In this document: positions 17,462 through 25,723 of the stretch, piece by piece | Layout of the letters: every line of letters starts with the position of its first letter | Position numbering within the stretch: position 1 is the stretch's first letter | Assembly (NCBI RefSeq): GCF_030371825.1 | Contig: NZ_JAUDDM010000009.1 | DNA length: 64,000 bases | Origin: Collinsella sp944321445 | Lineage (GTDB): Bacteria; Actinomycetota; Coriobacteriia; Coriobacteriales; Coriobacteriaceae | Strand: one strand, 5' to 3' | Program-made: the position numbers and the translations under genes | Notes under the pieces: generated by a model | What the model was told of the DNA's origin: nothing | Databases searched by the model: none | What the model saw: only the letters and a program-made list of their open reading frames with translations

Positions 17462-19804
17462 ATGAAACTAAATGGATTATCCGCCCACAGCGCTGCAATT
17501 GCGGCACTAGGCCTTGCACTAGCGCTGGGAGCATACCCCCCCCCCGTTATTTACGCAGCACCAGCTGATTATCAAGCGGAACAACAAAACGGCACCGCTG
17601 CCACGAACGCTGGCGACCCCCTAACCTGGAATAACCTTAAATATAGAATCGACGACGATGGCGACGTCATGATTCTTGGCCTCGTCGACCAGAGTGCAAC
17701 CAAAGTAACTATCCCTGAGACGATTGACGGAGCGACTGTCACGTCAATTGCGCAGTCGGCTTTTTTCGATAACGAATCGATTATCGAGCTTTCTCTCCCC
17801 AACACGCTGCTCACAATCGGTGACCGTGCGTTTTCCGGATGCAGCAACATCAGCTCGGTTGACCTCCCGAATTCGCTTGAACTTATCGGGGGCTTTGCTT
17901 TTTCTTATTGCGACTCGATCAAAAGCGCAACCATACCCGGCGGAATTACCTACATAAATGCCTTCTCATATTGTGCGGGACTCGAAAGCATCTATTTCGA
18001 AGATGGAACCACATCCCTTGGATACGGTGCGCTCGCCGGATGTCCGAATCTTAAAAAAGTTAGATTCCCCAGCACACTGGAGAGCTTGACCACCCGCACG
18101 TTTGAAGGAGACTCCTCGCTCACCCATCTCGAATTTCCGGAAGGCTTCAGGTCCCTCGGAACCGAACCCTTCACCGGCTGCACGGCACTTGAATCGGTTG
18201 TCTTCCCAATGACAGCAAATGTCTCATCCGGCGACATTGCTGCCCTCCCCAGTACCTGCACGGTTTATGTTAAGACCAGGCCGGTATACGAGAGCCTCCT
18301 CGATGACAAATGGCAGTATGGCAGCTATCCCCAAATTGCATATGTCGAGGGATACCCCATTGAGGTCGAGTCCATATCGATGGATAGAAGCTCCGCCCTG
18401 ATCAATCTCGAAAAGAATCGTTGGACGGAACGTCCCTCTGCAAGCGCCACGCTTAGTCTGAGCGTATTCCCGTCGGAAGCGGTCTACAACGTCGATGACG
18501 TGGTTTGGACTTCCTCTGATGCTGAAATAGCATACGTCGACGGTGACAATCTCACGTGCGAGGTATATGGCGGGCAAACCCCTGGAATTGCAACGATTAC
18601 CGCCACCATCGGCGACCTGACCGCAATCTGCAAGGTTCAGGTTGCAGACCTGGACCGTCGTTCGATAAAGCTGCATGACAACCCCATTGTTTGCTCAACC
18701 CAATTGGACGTGGGCGCGGGCGAACGCTGGGTGGTGGACGACCCCTCCGTTATGCAAATTACCGCAACGTCCAGTGTCGACCACGAAACGTATAGGAATG
18801 CCTCCGTAACCGTAAAGCCACTGAAGGCCGGAGAGACCACCGTTTGTTGCTACGTTGGCGACACGCTTATGTACCGCTGCGATGTTATCGTTACCGAAGA
18901 TGGAACATATTATCTTGATGATGCGACCATCTCTGGAATAGCGCAAAGCTATCCGCTCACGTCGGGTGGCGTTACACCAAAACCCACAGTTGCCATTGGA
19001 ACCTTTACGCTCCAAGAAGGGACTGACTACACACTCAGTTACAAAAACAACAACGCGATCGGGACCGCAACCGTCACCATTACCGGTATTGGACGTTGCG
19101 TCGGCACCTATACCTTGACCTTCCAGATTGTCGAGGGAAGCGCAGGTGATTCCTCACCTGAAGGCGGCGAGACCAACCCCGACGGCCCTTCGAACCCGAA
19201 CGATCCCGCCGGGCCCGACTACCCCGCTCTTGATAAACCGTTCCCTGATGTTGCAACGGACTCGTGGTATTACGATGCAGTATGCAAGGCGAGCGATCTT
19301 GGCCTCATGAATGGCTATACGGGAACAGGCCTCTTTGGACCCAACAACAAGCTTACCCGCGAACAAGCTGCAGCGGTTCTCTACAACTACCTTGGCGACA
19401 AAAACGACTCCGCCCCGGCTGCACCGCAAACGGATGTCAAACAGGACGAGTGGTACTCCGTGGCGGTCAATTGGGCGGTCGAAACCGGCATCATGAACGG
19501 CTACGAGGGAGGGTCATTTGGCATTGGAGACGCCCTGACTCGAGAGCAATTTGCAATCATTATCGCCAATGCAGCAAAAGCTGATACAAGTACCGCTAAT
19601 CTGAAGGTTCTCAACCGCTATCCAGATGGAGATCGAATCTCAAGCTGGGCAAAAACCGCAATGGCATGGGCAATTGAAAATGGCATCGTAAACGGAGTCG
19701 AGCTCCGTGATGGGACCCGTGAACTCCGCGCGACCGAAACCATGACCCGTGCGCAAATGGCCGCCATGATGGTCAGTGCCATAGAATCTGGAATACTTGA
19801 ATAG
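17462..19804 (+). CDS. BspA-type leucine-rich-repeat surface protein with three SLH domains
   Basis: A 780-aa secreted protein. The signal peptide (about 1-32) is followed by an LRR_5/BspA-type repeat region (about 60-275; units such as SIIELSLPNTLLTIGDRAFSG). A BIG2-like immunoglobulin-type region follows (about 290-500, with VDDVVWTSSDAEIAYVDGD), then a Pro/Asn/Gly linker. Three SLH repeats end the protein (from FPDVATDSWYYDAV, VKQDEWYSVAVNW and YPDGDRISSWAKTAM), which hold proteins to secondary cell-wall polymers without sortase. BspA repeats often mediate binding to host or other bacteria. The gene is clearly more AT-rich than its neighbours, which suggests transfer. A run of ten C at 17536-17545 lies inside the signal peptide and could slip. 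Confidence 0.85.
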   Translation: MKLNGLSAHSAAIAALGLALALGAYPPPVIYAAPADYQAEQQNGTAATNAGDPLTWNNLKYRIDDDGDVMILGLVDQSATKVTIPETIDGATVTSIAQSAFFDNESIIELSLPNTLLTIGDRAFSGCSNISSVDLPNSLELIGGFAFSYCDSIKSATIPGGITYINAFSYCAGLESIYFEDGTTSLGYGALAGCPNLKKVRFPSTLESLTTRTFEGDSSLTHLEFPEGFRSLGTEPFTGCTALESVVFPMTANVSSGDIAALPSTCTVYVKTRPVYESLLDDKWQYGSYPQIAYVEGYPIEVESISMDRSSALINLEKNRWTERPSASATLSLSVFPSEAVYNVDDVVWTSSDAEIAYVDGDNLTCEVYGGQTPGIATITATIGDLTAICKVQVADLDRRSIKLHDNPIVCSTQLDVGAGERWVVDDPSVMQITATSSVDHETYRNASVTVKPLKAGETTVCCYVGDTLMYRCDVIVTEDGTYYLDDATISGIAQSYPLTSGGVTPKPTVAIGTFTLQEGTDYTLSYKNNNAIGTATVTITGIGRCVGTYTLTFQIVEGSAGDSSPEGGETNPDGPSNPNDPAGPDYPALDKPFPDVATDSWYYDAVCKASDLGLMNGYTGTGLFGPNNKLTREQAAAVLYNYLGDKNDSAPAAPQTDVKQDEWYSVAVNWAVETGIMNGYEGGSFGIGDALTREQFAIIIANAAKADTSTANLKVLNRYPDGDRISSWAKTAMAWAIENGIVNGVELRDGTRELRATETMTRAQMAAMMVSAIESGILE

Positions 19805-19827
19805 CATTTCAAGTAGATGAAGCAGCC

Positions 19828-19864
19828 AAGGGCGGCCCGCACTATCGTGTAGGCCGCCCTTTTT
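19828..19864 (+). terminator. Terminator of the LRR-SLH gene
   Basis: A perfect 10-bp stem (AAGGGCGGCC with GGCCGCCCTT) and a 14-nt loop, followed by TTTT. Confidence 0.8.
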
Positions 19865-19899
19865 GTCCAATTCACCGTCTCGCAACCCTAAGGATACAA

Positions 19900-19955
19900 A
19901 CCCGTCCCCAGGGACGCCAAAGTGGCGCCTGGAACCCCCGTCCCCAGAGGGGACA
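19900..19955. repeat. Four-copy intergenic repeat, copy 3
   Basis: CCCGTCCCCAGGGACGCC, AAAGTGGCGCCTGG and ACCCCCGTCCCCAGAG blocks, nearly the same as the copy at 16052. It ends a few bases before the operator of the ArsR-type gene. Confidence 0.7.
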
Positions 19956-19958
19956 TTG

Positions 19959-19982
19959 ATAGTTAGATAATCTTCTAACTAT
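19959..19982. promoter_or_regulatory. Operator upstream of the ArsR-type repressor gene
   Basis: A perfect inverted repeat, ATAGTTAGA and TCTAACTAT around 6 nt. It lies 31 bp before the ArsR-type start and next to a likely -10 box (TATACT at about 19988). This is the expected place for autorepression by the product. Confidence 0.65.
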
Positions 19983-20013
19983 TGGGGTATACTGTGCGGC
20001 GAAGGGAGGGGCC

Positions 20014-20277
20014 ATGGCTGGCGACGGATTCAAGGCGCTATCCGATCCCACGCGGAGGCAGATTCTTGAGCTGCTGGGCGAAGGCGACCTCACCGCGGGC
20101 GAGATCGGCGCGCACTTCCATATGACCAAGGCGACCCTCTCCCATCACCTCGACGTGCTGCGCGAGGCGGGGCTCGTCAGCTCCGAGCGGCACGGGCGCA
20201 ACGTCGTTTATAGCCTGGAAACCACCGTCTTGCAGGGCATCATCGCATGGTTCTACAACATCACGGATAAGGAGTAG
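20014..20277 (+). CDS. ArsR/SdpR-type autorepressor
   Basis: An 87-aa winged-helix protein: MAGDGFKALSDPTRRQILEL, the helix-turn-helix MTKATLSHHLDVLREAGLV and the wing ERHGRNVVYSLE. It lacks the Cys pair of metal-sensing ArsR proteins. The short length and the following sdpI-type gene match SdpR, which represses its own operon until SdpI holds it at the membrane. The sdpI-type gene starts 5 bp after the stop, so the two are co-transcribed. A palindromic operator lies just upstream. Confidence 0.85.
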   Translation: MAGDGFKALSDPTRRQILELLGEGDLTAGEIGAHFHMTKATLSHHLDVLREAGLVSSERHGRNVVYSLETTVLQGIIAWFYNITDKE

Positions 20278-20282
20278 TAGCC

Positions 20283-20963
20283 ATGAAGCAGCGTCTTTCC
20301 CGAGGCGAACTCGTGTTTTGGAGCGTCCTTGCGGCGCTCGCCCTTATCAACGTCATCGTGTTCGTGCTCCTGCTCCCCACCATGCCCGACCAGCTTCCTA
20401 CCCACTGGGGAATCTCAGGCGCCGTCGACGATTGGAGCGACAAAGAGGTCACAATCGTCCTTGCGGCAATGCCGCTTGTGTTCGTGGCTCTGCTGTTCAT
20501 CGTGCCGCGCATCGATCCCAAGCGGCGCAACTTCGCAAGCTTTTCGGGAATTTACCGCTCGTTTACCGCGGCGATTTGCCTGCTGCTGATGGCCGTCACA
20601 TGGATGGGACCGCTCACTGCCTGGGGATATCTCTCCCCCGATAGCGGCATCGTGAGTACGCTTCTTTTTGGATTCTTCGGTCTGTTGTTTATTGGCCTGG
20701 GCAACTACATGCCACGTATTCGGCCGAACTTCACGTTTGGTATCCGCACGCCGTGGACGCTTACGAGCGAAGAAGTATGGCGGAGCACGCACCGCGCATC
20801 GGGGCCGGTGTTCGTAGTAGCAGGTATCGCGACGTTGATCGCCGCCCTGGTTGCAACGTCGATGCCAACGGTCACCTTCGCCGTGATGCTCATCTCGGTA
20901 CTTGGTGCGACGGCGTTCGCCGGCGTGTATTCCTACCTGCAGTGGCGCAAGCTAGCAGCGTAA
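20283..20963 (+). CDS. SdpI-type membrane immunity/signal protein
   Basis: A 226-aa membrane protein with about six hydrophobic helices. The N-terminal half has a DUF1648-like start (MPDQLPTHWGISGAVDDWS). The C-terminal half has the SdpI signature NYMPRIRPNFTFGIRTPWTL followed by SEEVWRSTHR. In Bacillus, SdpI gives immunity to the cannibalism toxin SdpC and takes SdpR to the membrane. No sdpABC toxin genes are here, so this is an orphan immunity pair, perhaps against toxins of other strains. It is coupled to the repressor gene by a 5-bp gap. Confidence 0.85.
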   Translation: MKQRLSRGELVFWSVLAALALINVIVFVLLLPTMPDQLPTHWGISGAVDDWSDKEVTIVLAAMPLVFVALLFIVPRIDPKRRNFASFSGIYRSFTAAICLLLMAVTWMGPLTAWGYLSPDSGIVSTLLFGFFGLLFIGLGNYMPRIRPNFTFGIRTPWTLTSEEVWRSTHRASGPVFVVAGIATLIAALVATSMPTVTFAVMLISVLGATAFAGVYSYLQWRKLAA

Positions 20964-21149
20964 AGGTTGCCTATCAGGCGGGACATAGCAGACAGGCCGC
21001 TACGTCCCGCGTGTCGTTGCGAAACCGTTTCCCCTGTGTAAGCATCGCATGATGCTTGCGTGTCCCTCGATACATGCGATTGTTGGCGGGTACAAAGGGG
21101 GCGAGGCACGTTGCCGCCCCGTTCCCGTATCCGTAACGAAGGGACAGCC

Positions 21150-21809
21150 ATGGCAAACACGTTCAATCTCGACAACATCCGCGTGCTCACGCATAGCGCC
21201 ATTCGCATCCAAAGCAATGCTGGAACCGTTGTGTACGTGGACCCGTATGATTTGACCGACGCGCCGCACGACGCGGATTTCGTGCTGGTCACGCATGCGC
21301 ACTTCGATCATTTCTCGCCCGAGGACATCGCACGTGTGGCAAAGGACACGACGGAGCTTGTAGTTCCCGCCTCGATGGAGGATGAGGCTCCACAGGCCGG
21401 TATTTCTAAGGTGCATTATATGAACGCGGGCGAGCATATCGAGCTCGCCGACTGCGTCATCAACGCCGTGCCTGCCTATAACGTCGAGCCGGAGCGCCTG
21501 CATTGTCACCCGCGCGAGAACGGCTGGGTGGGCTACATCGTGACCGTTGACGGCAACCGTATCTACATTGCAGGCGACACGGACCAAAACCCCGATACCC
21601 TGCAGGTCTCGTGCGATATCGCGCTCGTTCCCGCGGGCGGTACGTACACCATGGACGCAATGCAGGCGGCTGAGTTTATCAACACCATTTCGCCGCGCGT
21701 CGCGATTCCCACGCACTACGGCACGGTAGCCGGCACCCCTGAGGATGGAGAGACCTTTGCCGCGCAGGTGAAGCCCGGAATCGACGTCGTCCTCAAGCTC
21801 GGGCGTTAA
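21150..21809 (+). CDS. Metallo-beta-lactamase-fold hydrolase (UPF0173-like)
   Basis: A 219-aa protein of the MBL superfamily. Metal-ligand motifs are visible: VTHAHFDHFSPEDI near residue 46, a central His in RLHCHPRENGWVGY, the bridging Asp in AGDTDQNPDT and the late His in IPTHYGTVAG. It resembles predicted metal-dependent hydrolases of the UPF0173/YtkL kind, of unknown substrate. There is no signal peptide. Start MANTFNLDNIRVL is chosen because an AAGGGACAG site precedes it and the longer frame upstream is not family-like. It stands alone, with a strong terminator after it. Confidence 0.8.
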   Translation: MANTFNLDNIRVLTHSAIRIQSNAGTVVYVDPYDLTDAPHDADFVLVTHAHFDHFSPEDIARVAKDTTELVVPASMEDEAPQAGISKVHYMNAGEHIELADCVINAVPAYNVEPERLHCHPRENGWVGYIVTVDGNRIYIAGDTDQNPDTLQVSCDIALVPAGGTYTMDAMQAAEFINTISPRVAIPTHYGTVAGTPEDGETFAAQVKPGIDVVLKLGR

Positions 21810-21840
21810 TCACCCGACCCGAACTCGCCCCTCTCCCCCA

Positions 21841-21876
21841 AGCTGCCCGGCGCACCCCCACGCCGGGCAGCTTTTT
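21841..21876 (+). terminator. Terminator of the MBL hydrolase gene
   Basis: A perfect 12-bp stem (AGCTGCCCGGCG with CGCCGGGCAGCT), an 8-nt loop and TTTT. Confidence 0.85.
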
Positions 21877-21893
21877 GCGCTGAAGCCAGCAAG

Positions 21894-21948
21894 CCTGTCC
21901 CAAAAGAGGCCAAAGTGTCCTCTCCCACCCCCGTCCCCACAGAGGACA
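21894..21948. repeat. Four-copy intergenic repeat, copy 4 (diverged)
   Basis: CCTGTCCCAAAAGAGGCC, AAAGTGTCCTCTCCCA and CCCCCGTCCCCACAGAGGAC blocks. The middle differs from copies 2 and 3, but the order and spacing are kept. Confidence 0.6.
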
Positions 21949-21949
21949 A

Positions 21950-21982
21950 CGACGCACTTCTCCCCTGGGGAGAAGTGCGTCG
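21950..21982. repeat. Perfect 16-bp-arm hairpin
   Basis: CGACGCACTTCTCCCC and its exact complement around a single T. It lies directly after the dispersed repeat and before the structured element at 22001, in the 313-bp gap between two convergent genes (21809 and 22123). Confidence 0.65.
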
Positions 21983-22000
21983 CAACACAACAAAGGAGAC

Positions 22001-22100
22001 GGCCCGCCGTAGTGCCCGAGATTCGCCTGAAAGAGGAGCGAGCACGCCTTGCGTGCGGCGAGCGACGATTGAAGGCGAAGGTCGGGTGCTACGGCGGGCC
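22001..22100. ncRNA. Candidate structured RNA downstream of nrdJ
   Basis: Segments 22001-22028 and 22073-22100 pair over almost their whole length: GGCCCGCCGTAG with CTACGGCGGGCC, then a stretch with two G-U pairs, a 2x2 internal loop, then TTCGCCT with AGGCGAA. The 44-nt loop holds a further stem, GCACGC-ctt-GCGTGC. It could be a terminator or 3'-UTR element of nrdJ on the minus strand, or a small RNA. No U-tract closes it on either strand. It matches no RNA family I know. Confidence 0.4.
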
Positions 22101-22122
22101 GGTCGGGTTGAGGGGAGCTACC

Positions 22123-25100
22123 TCAGCTGCAGCCGGTGGTGGTCCCGCAGTCCATGCAGACTTTGCAGGTGCCGTTTTGGACCATGCGCGAGCTGCCGCA
22201 GTTGGGGCAAGTGCTGCCATCGTAGAGGCGCTCGCCGTGGATGGCGGTATCGTGCACGGCTTTGTTCACGAACGCCGCCGTATAGCGGTCCTTGCTGTCG
22301 AAGGTGCCCGTCTCCTCGAGCAGCTCATCCTGCTTGGCGGCCGTGAGGCGCGAGATCTCCTCGTCGCTCACTGCGGGCTCGTCGTCAAACAGCGGGTCGG
22401 GCGCCGCGGGCGCCGCCGCGGCAGGCGCGGGCACGGCTCCCGCCACCTGCGCCCAGCCCTCAGGTTTCACCTGCACGCGCGTGAAATCGCCCATCTCGAT
22501 GTCAATCACCTTGGAGATAAGATCCGAGATGGAGTTCACGTACTTGATGTAGGGATGGCTCTGCACGAAGCCGTAGGGCTCGTACATCTGGCCGCGCAGC
22601 ATCTTGGAGATGCGCTCCGCCGGAATGCCGTACTGCAGCATGACCGAGATGGTCTTGGACAGCGAGTTGAGCAGCCCCATGATTGTGGTGCCCTCGCGGT
22701 CGGTGGTGACGAACAGCTCGGAGATGTCGCCGTCCTCATTGCGGTTCACGGTGGTATAGATCTTCACACCGTCGATCTGCGCCAGGTGCGTGTGCCCGCT
22801 ACGGATACCCATGATGCGGCGGCGCTCCGCTGCCGGCTTCACGCTCGCCAGCTGCTCCTTTGCACAGCGCGCGTACTCGAGCAGCGCCTCGTAGGACAGC
22901 TCGCCCAGGTCCTTCTCACCTGCGCCTTCCGTCAGCGAAGTGTTGAGCGGCTGGGCGTTCTTGGAGCCGTCACGGTAAAGCGTGATGCCCTTGCAGCCGG
23001 TCTTCCAGGATAGCATGATGACATCCTTGAAGTCCTGAACCGTGGCGGAGTTGGGCAGGTTGACCGTCTTGGAGATGGCGCCGGAGATGAGCGGTGTCAT
23101 GGCAGCGACCATGAGCACGTGTCCACGCGGGTCAATGTAGCGCTCACCGGTTCCGCAGGTGTTGGCCGTGTCGAAGATAGCCAAGTGCTCGTCGCGCAGA
23201 TGCGGGGCGCCCTCGATCTTGCCATCGACGATCATGCCGGCGTCGTCGGTCGCCTGCACGTAGGCCAAGATCTCCTCGACCTCATCCTCGGCATAGCCCA
23301 GGTGGCGCAGCGCATCCCCGATGACCGGGTTAGCGATGGTCATGAAGCCACCGCCCGAGAGCTTCTTATAGATCATATGGCTGAAGAACGGCTCGATGGA
23401 GGTGGCGCCGCAGTCCATGGCAAACGAGATGGTGCCCGTCGGGGCCATGACGCTCACCTGCGCGTTGCGGTATCCGTACTTCTCGCCGAGCTCCTCGGCA
23501 CGCTTCCACGACGCAACGAGCGCCTGGGAGAGGTTGCCAGCGCCCACCTGCTCCAGCAACGCCAAATCCACCGCGGGCGGCTGCACCGTCAGGCGCTCGT
23601 AGGTGTCCGTGCGCGCGCCGGCCACGCGAGCGTGGTTGCGGATGACGCGCATCATATGCGGACGGTTGAGCTCGAAGCAATCGAACGGGCCCACCTTGGC
23701 AGCCATCAGCGCCGAGACCGCATAGCTGCGGCCGGTGAGCGTACCCACGAGCGCCGCGCCCAGGGCACGAGCCTCGGGGGAATCGTAGGGCACGCCGCTC
23801 GCCATGAGCAGGCTCGCCAAGTTGGAGAGGCCAAGGCCCGTCGCGCGGAAGCGGTAGGTGCGGCGCGCGATATCGCGCGTGGGGAACTGGCCCCACTCGA
23901 TCGAGGCCTCGAGCGCCAGCTGTGCGATGTCGATGGCGTGCTCGTAGCCCTTGACGTCAAACGCGCCGGTGGCGGGGTCGAAGAAGCGGTAGACGTTGAT
24001 GGAGCCCAAATTGCAGCTCGAATCGTCCAAAAATGCGTACTCGCCGCAGGGGTTGGTGGAATTCAGACGGTTGTAGGGCGCGCCCACCTGGCCGTCCTCG
24101 CCCGCAGGGCAGGTATGCCACTCGTTGAACGTATCGGAGAACTGCGGAGCGGGATCGGCGCAGCGCCAAGCGCTCTCGTTGAACACATCCCAAATGTGCG
24201 CGACCGACACGTCGCTGTCCTTGCTGGGGTCGACGCGCCCGCGCAGGCGGTAGGTGGCATCGGGGTCGGCATCGAGGTTGTCGACCTTCTTCATGAACTC
24301 GTTGTCGATGCGCAGCGAGTTGTTGGAATTCTGGCCCGACACGGTGGCGTAGGCCTCGCCGTTGATATCGCCGTCGTAGCCCATCTTCATAAGGGCAAGC
24401 GCCTTGTCCTCCTCGTGCGCTTTCCAGGTGATGAACTTCTCGATATCGGGATGGTTGATGTCCAGGCACACCATCTTGGCCGCACGACGGGTGGTGCCGC
24501 CGCTCTTGATGGCATCGGCATTGCGGTCGAGACCACGTAGGAAACTCATGACGCCGCTCGACACACCGCCGCCCGACAGCTTCTCGCCTTCGGCACGCAG
24601 CGCGGAAAAGTTGGAGCCGGTACCCGAGCCGCCCTTGAACAGCTTCGTCTCGGTCACGAACTCGTCGGAGATGGAATGGTCGCCCAGCAGCTTATCCTCG
24701 ACGGACACGATGAAGCAGGCGCTCGCCTGGGTGCGCGTGTACTGGTCGGCGGACTCCACGACCTCGCCTGTCGTCGGGTCGATGTAGAACATGCCCTGCG
24801 GCTCGCCCTTGATACCATACGAGCGCTCGAGACCCGTGTTGAACCACTGCGGGGAATTGGGGGCGAAGCGCTGGTCAAGGATCATGTAGACGAGCTCGTC
24901 GTAAAGAATCTGCGCCTGCTCGCCTTCCTCCACCAGGCCTTCTTCAATCAGTGCGGCAACCCAGAAATCGACCATGCGGTGCGCAACCTGGCGCATCGAG
25001 ATCTCGTGGCCGCAGCCCGGCACGCCGGCACGGCGGAAATACTTCGACGCGATGATGTCCACGGCGTTTTGCGAATAGCGCGCAGGAAACTCCAGATCGT

Positions 25101-25257
25101 GCATGTCGCAGAGGACCTTGCCCGTTTTGTAGTCGGCAAGGTGCACGTCGCGGGTCGTCCACTCGAAGAGGTCGTATACGGTTTTGCCAGCGTTTTCAGG
25201 CTGATCGAGAGCTGCCGTGAACCGTCGCGTGATGAGTTCGTCGATTGTGTTGGCCAT
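22123..25257 (-). CDS. nrdJ: Adenosylcobalamin-dependent (class II) ribonucleoside-diphosphate reductase
   Basis: A 1044-aa class II ribonucleotide reductase, which makes deoxynucleotides using coenzyme B12 and works with or without oxygen. The catalytic barrel includes FAPNSPQWFNTGLE near residue 130, the active-site stretch NSTNPCGEYAFLDDSSCNLGSIN in the middle (redox Cys plus catalytic Cys) and SVMAPTGTISFAMDCGATS. The C-terminus has a zinc-ribbon-like tail with Cys pairs (CPNCGSSRMV and CKVCMDCGT), expected to carry the reductant shuttle. ATG at 25257 fits the family start. Two NrdR-like boxes upstream suggest control by dATP/ATP-sensing NrdR. Confidence 0.95.
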   Translation of the reverse strand: MANTIDELITRRFTAALDQPENAGKTVYDLFEWTTRDVHLADYKTGKVLCDMHDLEFPARYSQNAVDIIASKYFRRAGVPGCGHEISMRQVAHRMVDFWVAALIEEGLVEEGEQAQILYDELVYMILDQRFAPNSPQWFNTGLERSYGIKGEPQGMFYIDPTTGEVVESADQYTRTQASACFIVSVEDKLLGDHSISDEFVTETKLFKGGSGTGSNFSALRAEGEKLSGGGVSSGVMSFLRGLDRNADAIKSGGTTRRAAKMVCLDINHPDIEKFITWKAHEEDKALALMKMGYDGDINGEAYATVSGQNSNNSLRIDNEFMKKVDNLDADPDATYRLRGRVDPSKDSDVSVAHIWDVFNESAWRCADPAPQFSDTFNEWHTCPAGEDGQVGAPYNRLNSTNPCGEYAFLDDSSCNLGSINVYRFFDPATGAFDVKGYEHAIDIAQLALEASIEWGQFPTRDIARRTYRFRATGLGLSNLASLLMASGVPYDSPEARALGAALVGTLTGRSYAVSALMAAKVGPFDCFELNRPHMMRVIRNHARVAGARTDTYERLTVQPPAVDLALLEQVGAGNLSQALVASWKRAEELGEKYGYRNAQVSVMAPTGTISFAMDCGATSIEPFFSHMIYKKLSGGGFMTIANPVIGDALRHLGYAEDEVEEILAYVQATDDAGMIVDGKIEGAPHLRDEHLAIFDTANTCGTGERYIDPRGHVLMVAAMTPLISGAISKTVNLPNSATVQDFKDVIMLSWKTGCKGITLYRDGSKNAQPLNTSLTEGAGEKDLGELSYEALLEYARCAKEQLASVKPAAERRRIMGIRSGHTHLAQIDGVKIYTTVNRNEDGDISELFVTTDREGTTIMGLLNSLSKTISVMLQYGIPAERISKMLRGQMYEPYGFVQSHPYIKYVNSISDLISKVIDIEMGDFTRVQVKPEGWAQVAGAVPAPAAAAPAAPDPLFDDEPAVSDEEISRLTAAKQDELLEETGTFDSKDRYTAAFVNKAVHDTAIHGERLYDGSTCPNCGSSRMVQNGTCKVCMDCGTTTGCS

Positions 25258-25379
25258 GAGCTACCTCGCTTTCATCGGGTAGGTAAAGTGTGTCACGTTG
25301 CGTGGACATAGTTTTGAGCTGGCGCGGCACAGCGGTGGCCAGCGATACCGATTCTATCAAGGTAAGCTTGAAGGTTTGC

Positions 25380-25425
25380 CAACATATTGTTTCCATCTGC
25401 GAACGGTAACACAACATGTTGTGTT
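25380..25425 (-). promoter_or_regulatory. Tandem NrdR-like boxes for nrdJ
   Basis: Box 1 has CAACATATTG (25380-25389). Box 2 is the perfect 18-bp palindrome AACACAACATGTTGTGTT (about 25408-25425). Their centres are 32 bp apart, three helical turns, the spacing known for paired NrdR sites near the promoters of ribonucleotide reductase genes. No other gene reads away from this site toward nrdJ. Confidence 0.7.
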
Positions 25426-25603
25426 TACGGATGATAAACGCGCAGGCCGTATCACTGAGCCGCAGCTCAGGCGAGCACTGCATGTTGACCGGGCCGAGCG
25501 CGCACTACCGTTGGCGGAGCCGTCTCCTCAATCGGCAACTGATGTGGGACGGAATAGACGGCCCGCCTTGTTCCCGTGCTGACTTGTTCTGGAGGGGTCG
25601 TTG

Positions 25604-25676
25604 ATTTCTACTTGCCGTTTCGTTCGCTAACTTGCTCGAATCAACCGAGTTAGCGAACGAAACGGCAAGTAGAAAT
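25604..25676. repeat. 29-bp-arm inverted repeat, copy 2
   Basis: Arms 25604-25632 and 25648-25676 are perfectly complementary, around a 15-nt loop. They carry the same TTCTACTTGCCGTTTCGTTC core as the element at 10792-10860. Only the loop and a few inner bases differ. Confidence 0.75.
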
Positions 25677-25692
25677 TACAGACCCCCCCGTC

Positions 25693-25723
25693 TGGGAAAA
25701 AAGTGCCTGTCCCTATTTTCCCA
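25693..25723. repeat. GGGACAG dispersed repeat, copy 2 (overlaps UvrA-type stop)
   Basis: TGGGAAAA...TTTTCCCA ends with GGGACAGGCACTT inside when read on the minus strand. It provides the TAG stop at 25713-25715, as copy 1 does for the gene at 10008. It sits 17 bp from the second inverted repeat. Confidence 0.6.

Larger units (their letters stand above)
25258..25712. other. Intergenic region upstream of nrdJ
   Basis: These 455 bases hold no supported gene. From left to right: the nrdJ leader, two NrdR-like boxes (25380-25425), a stretch with nothing recognised, the 29-bp inverted repeat (25604-25676), a run of seven C, and the second GGGACAG repeat that runs into the UvrA-type gene. I see no cobalamin riboswitch elements. 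Confidence 0.55.

Noticed and set aside
25258..25603. Cobalamin riboswitch upstream of the B12-dependent reductase
   Set aside because: No B12-box or the usual paired elements were found. The visible signals are NrdR-like palindromes.
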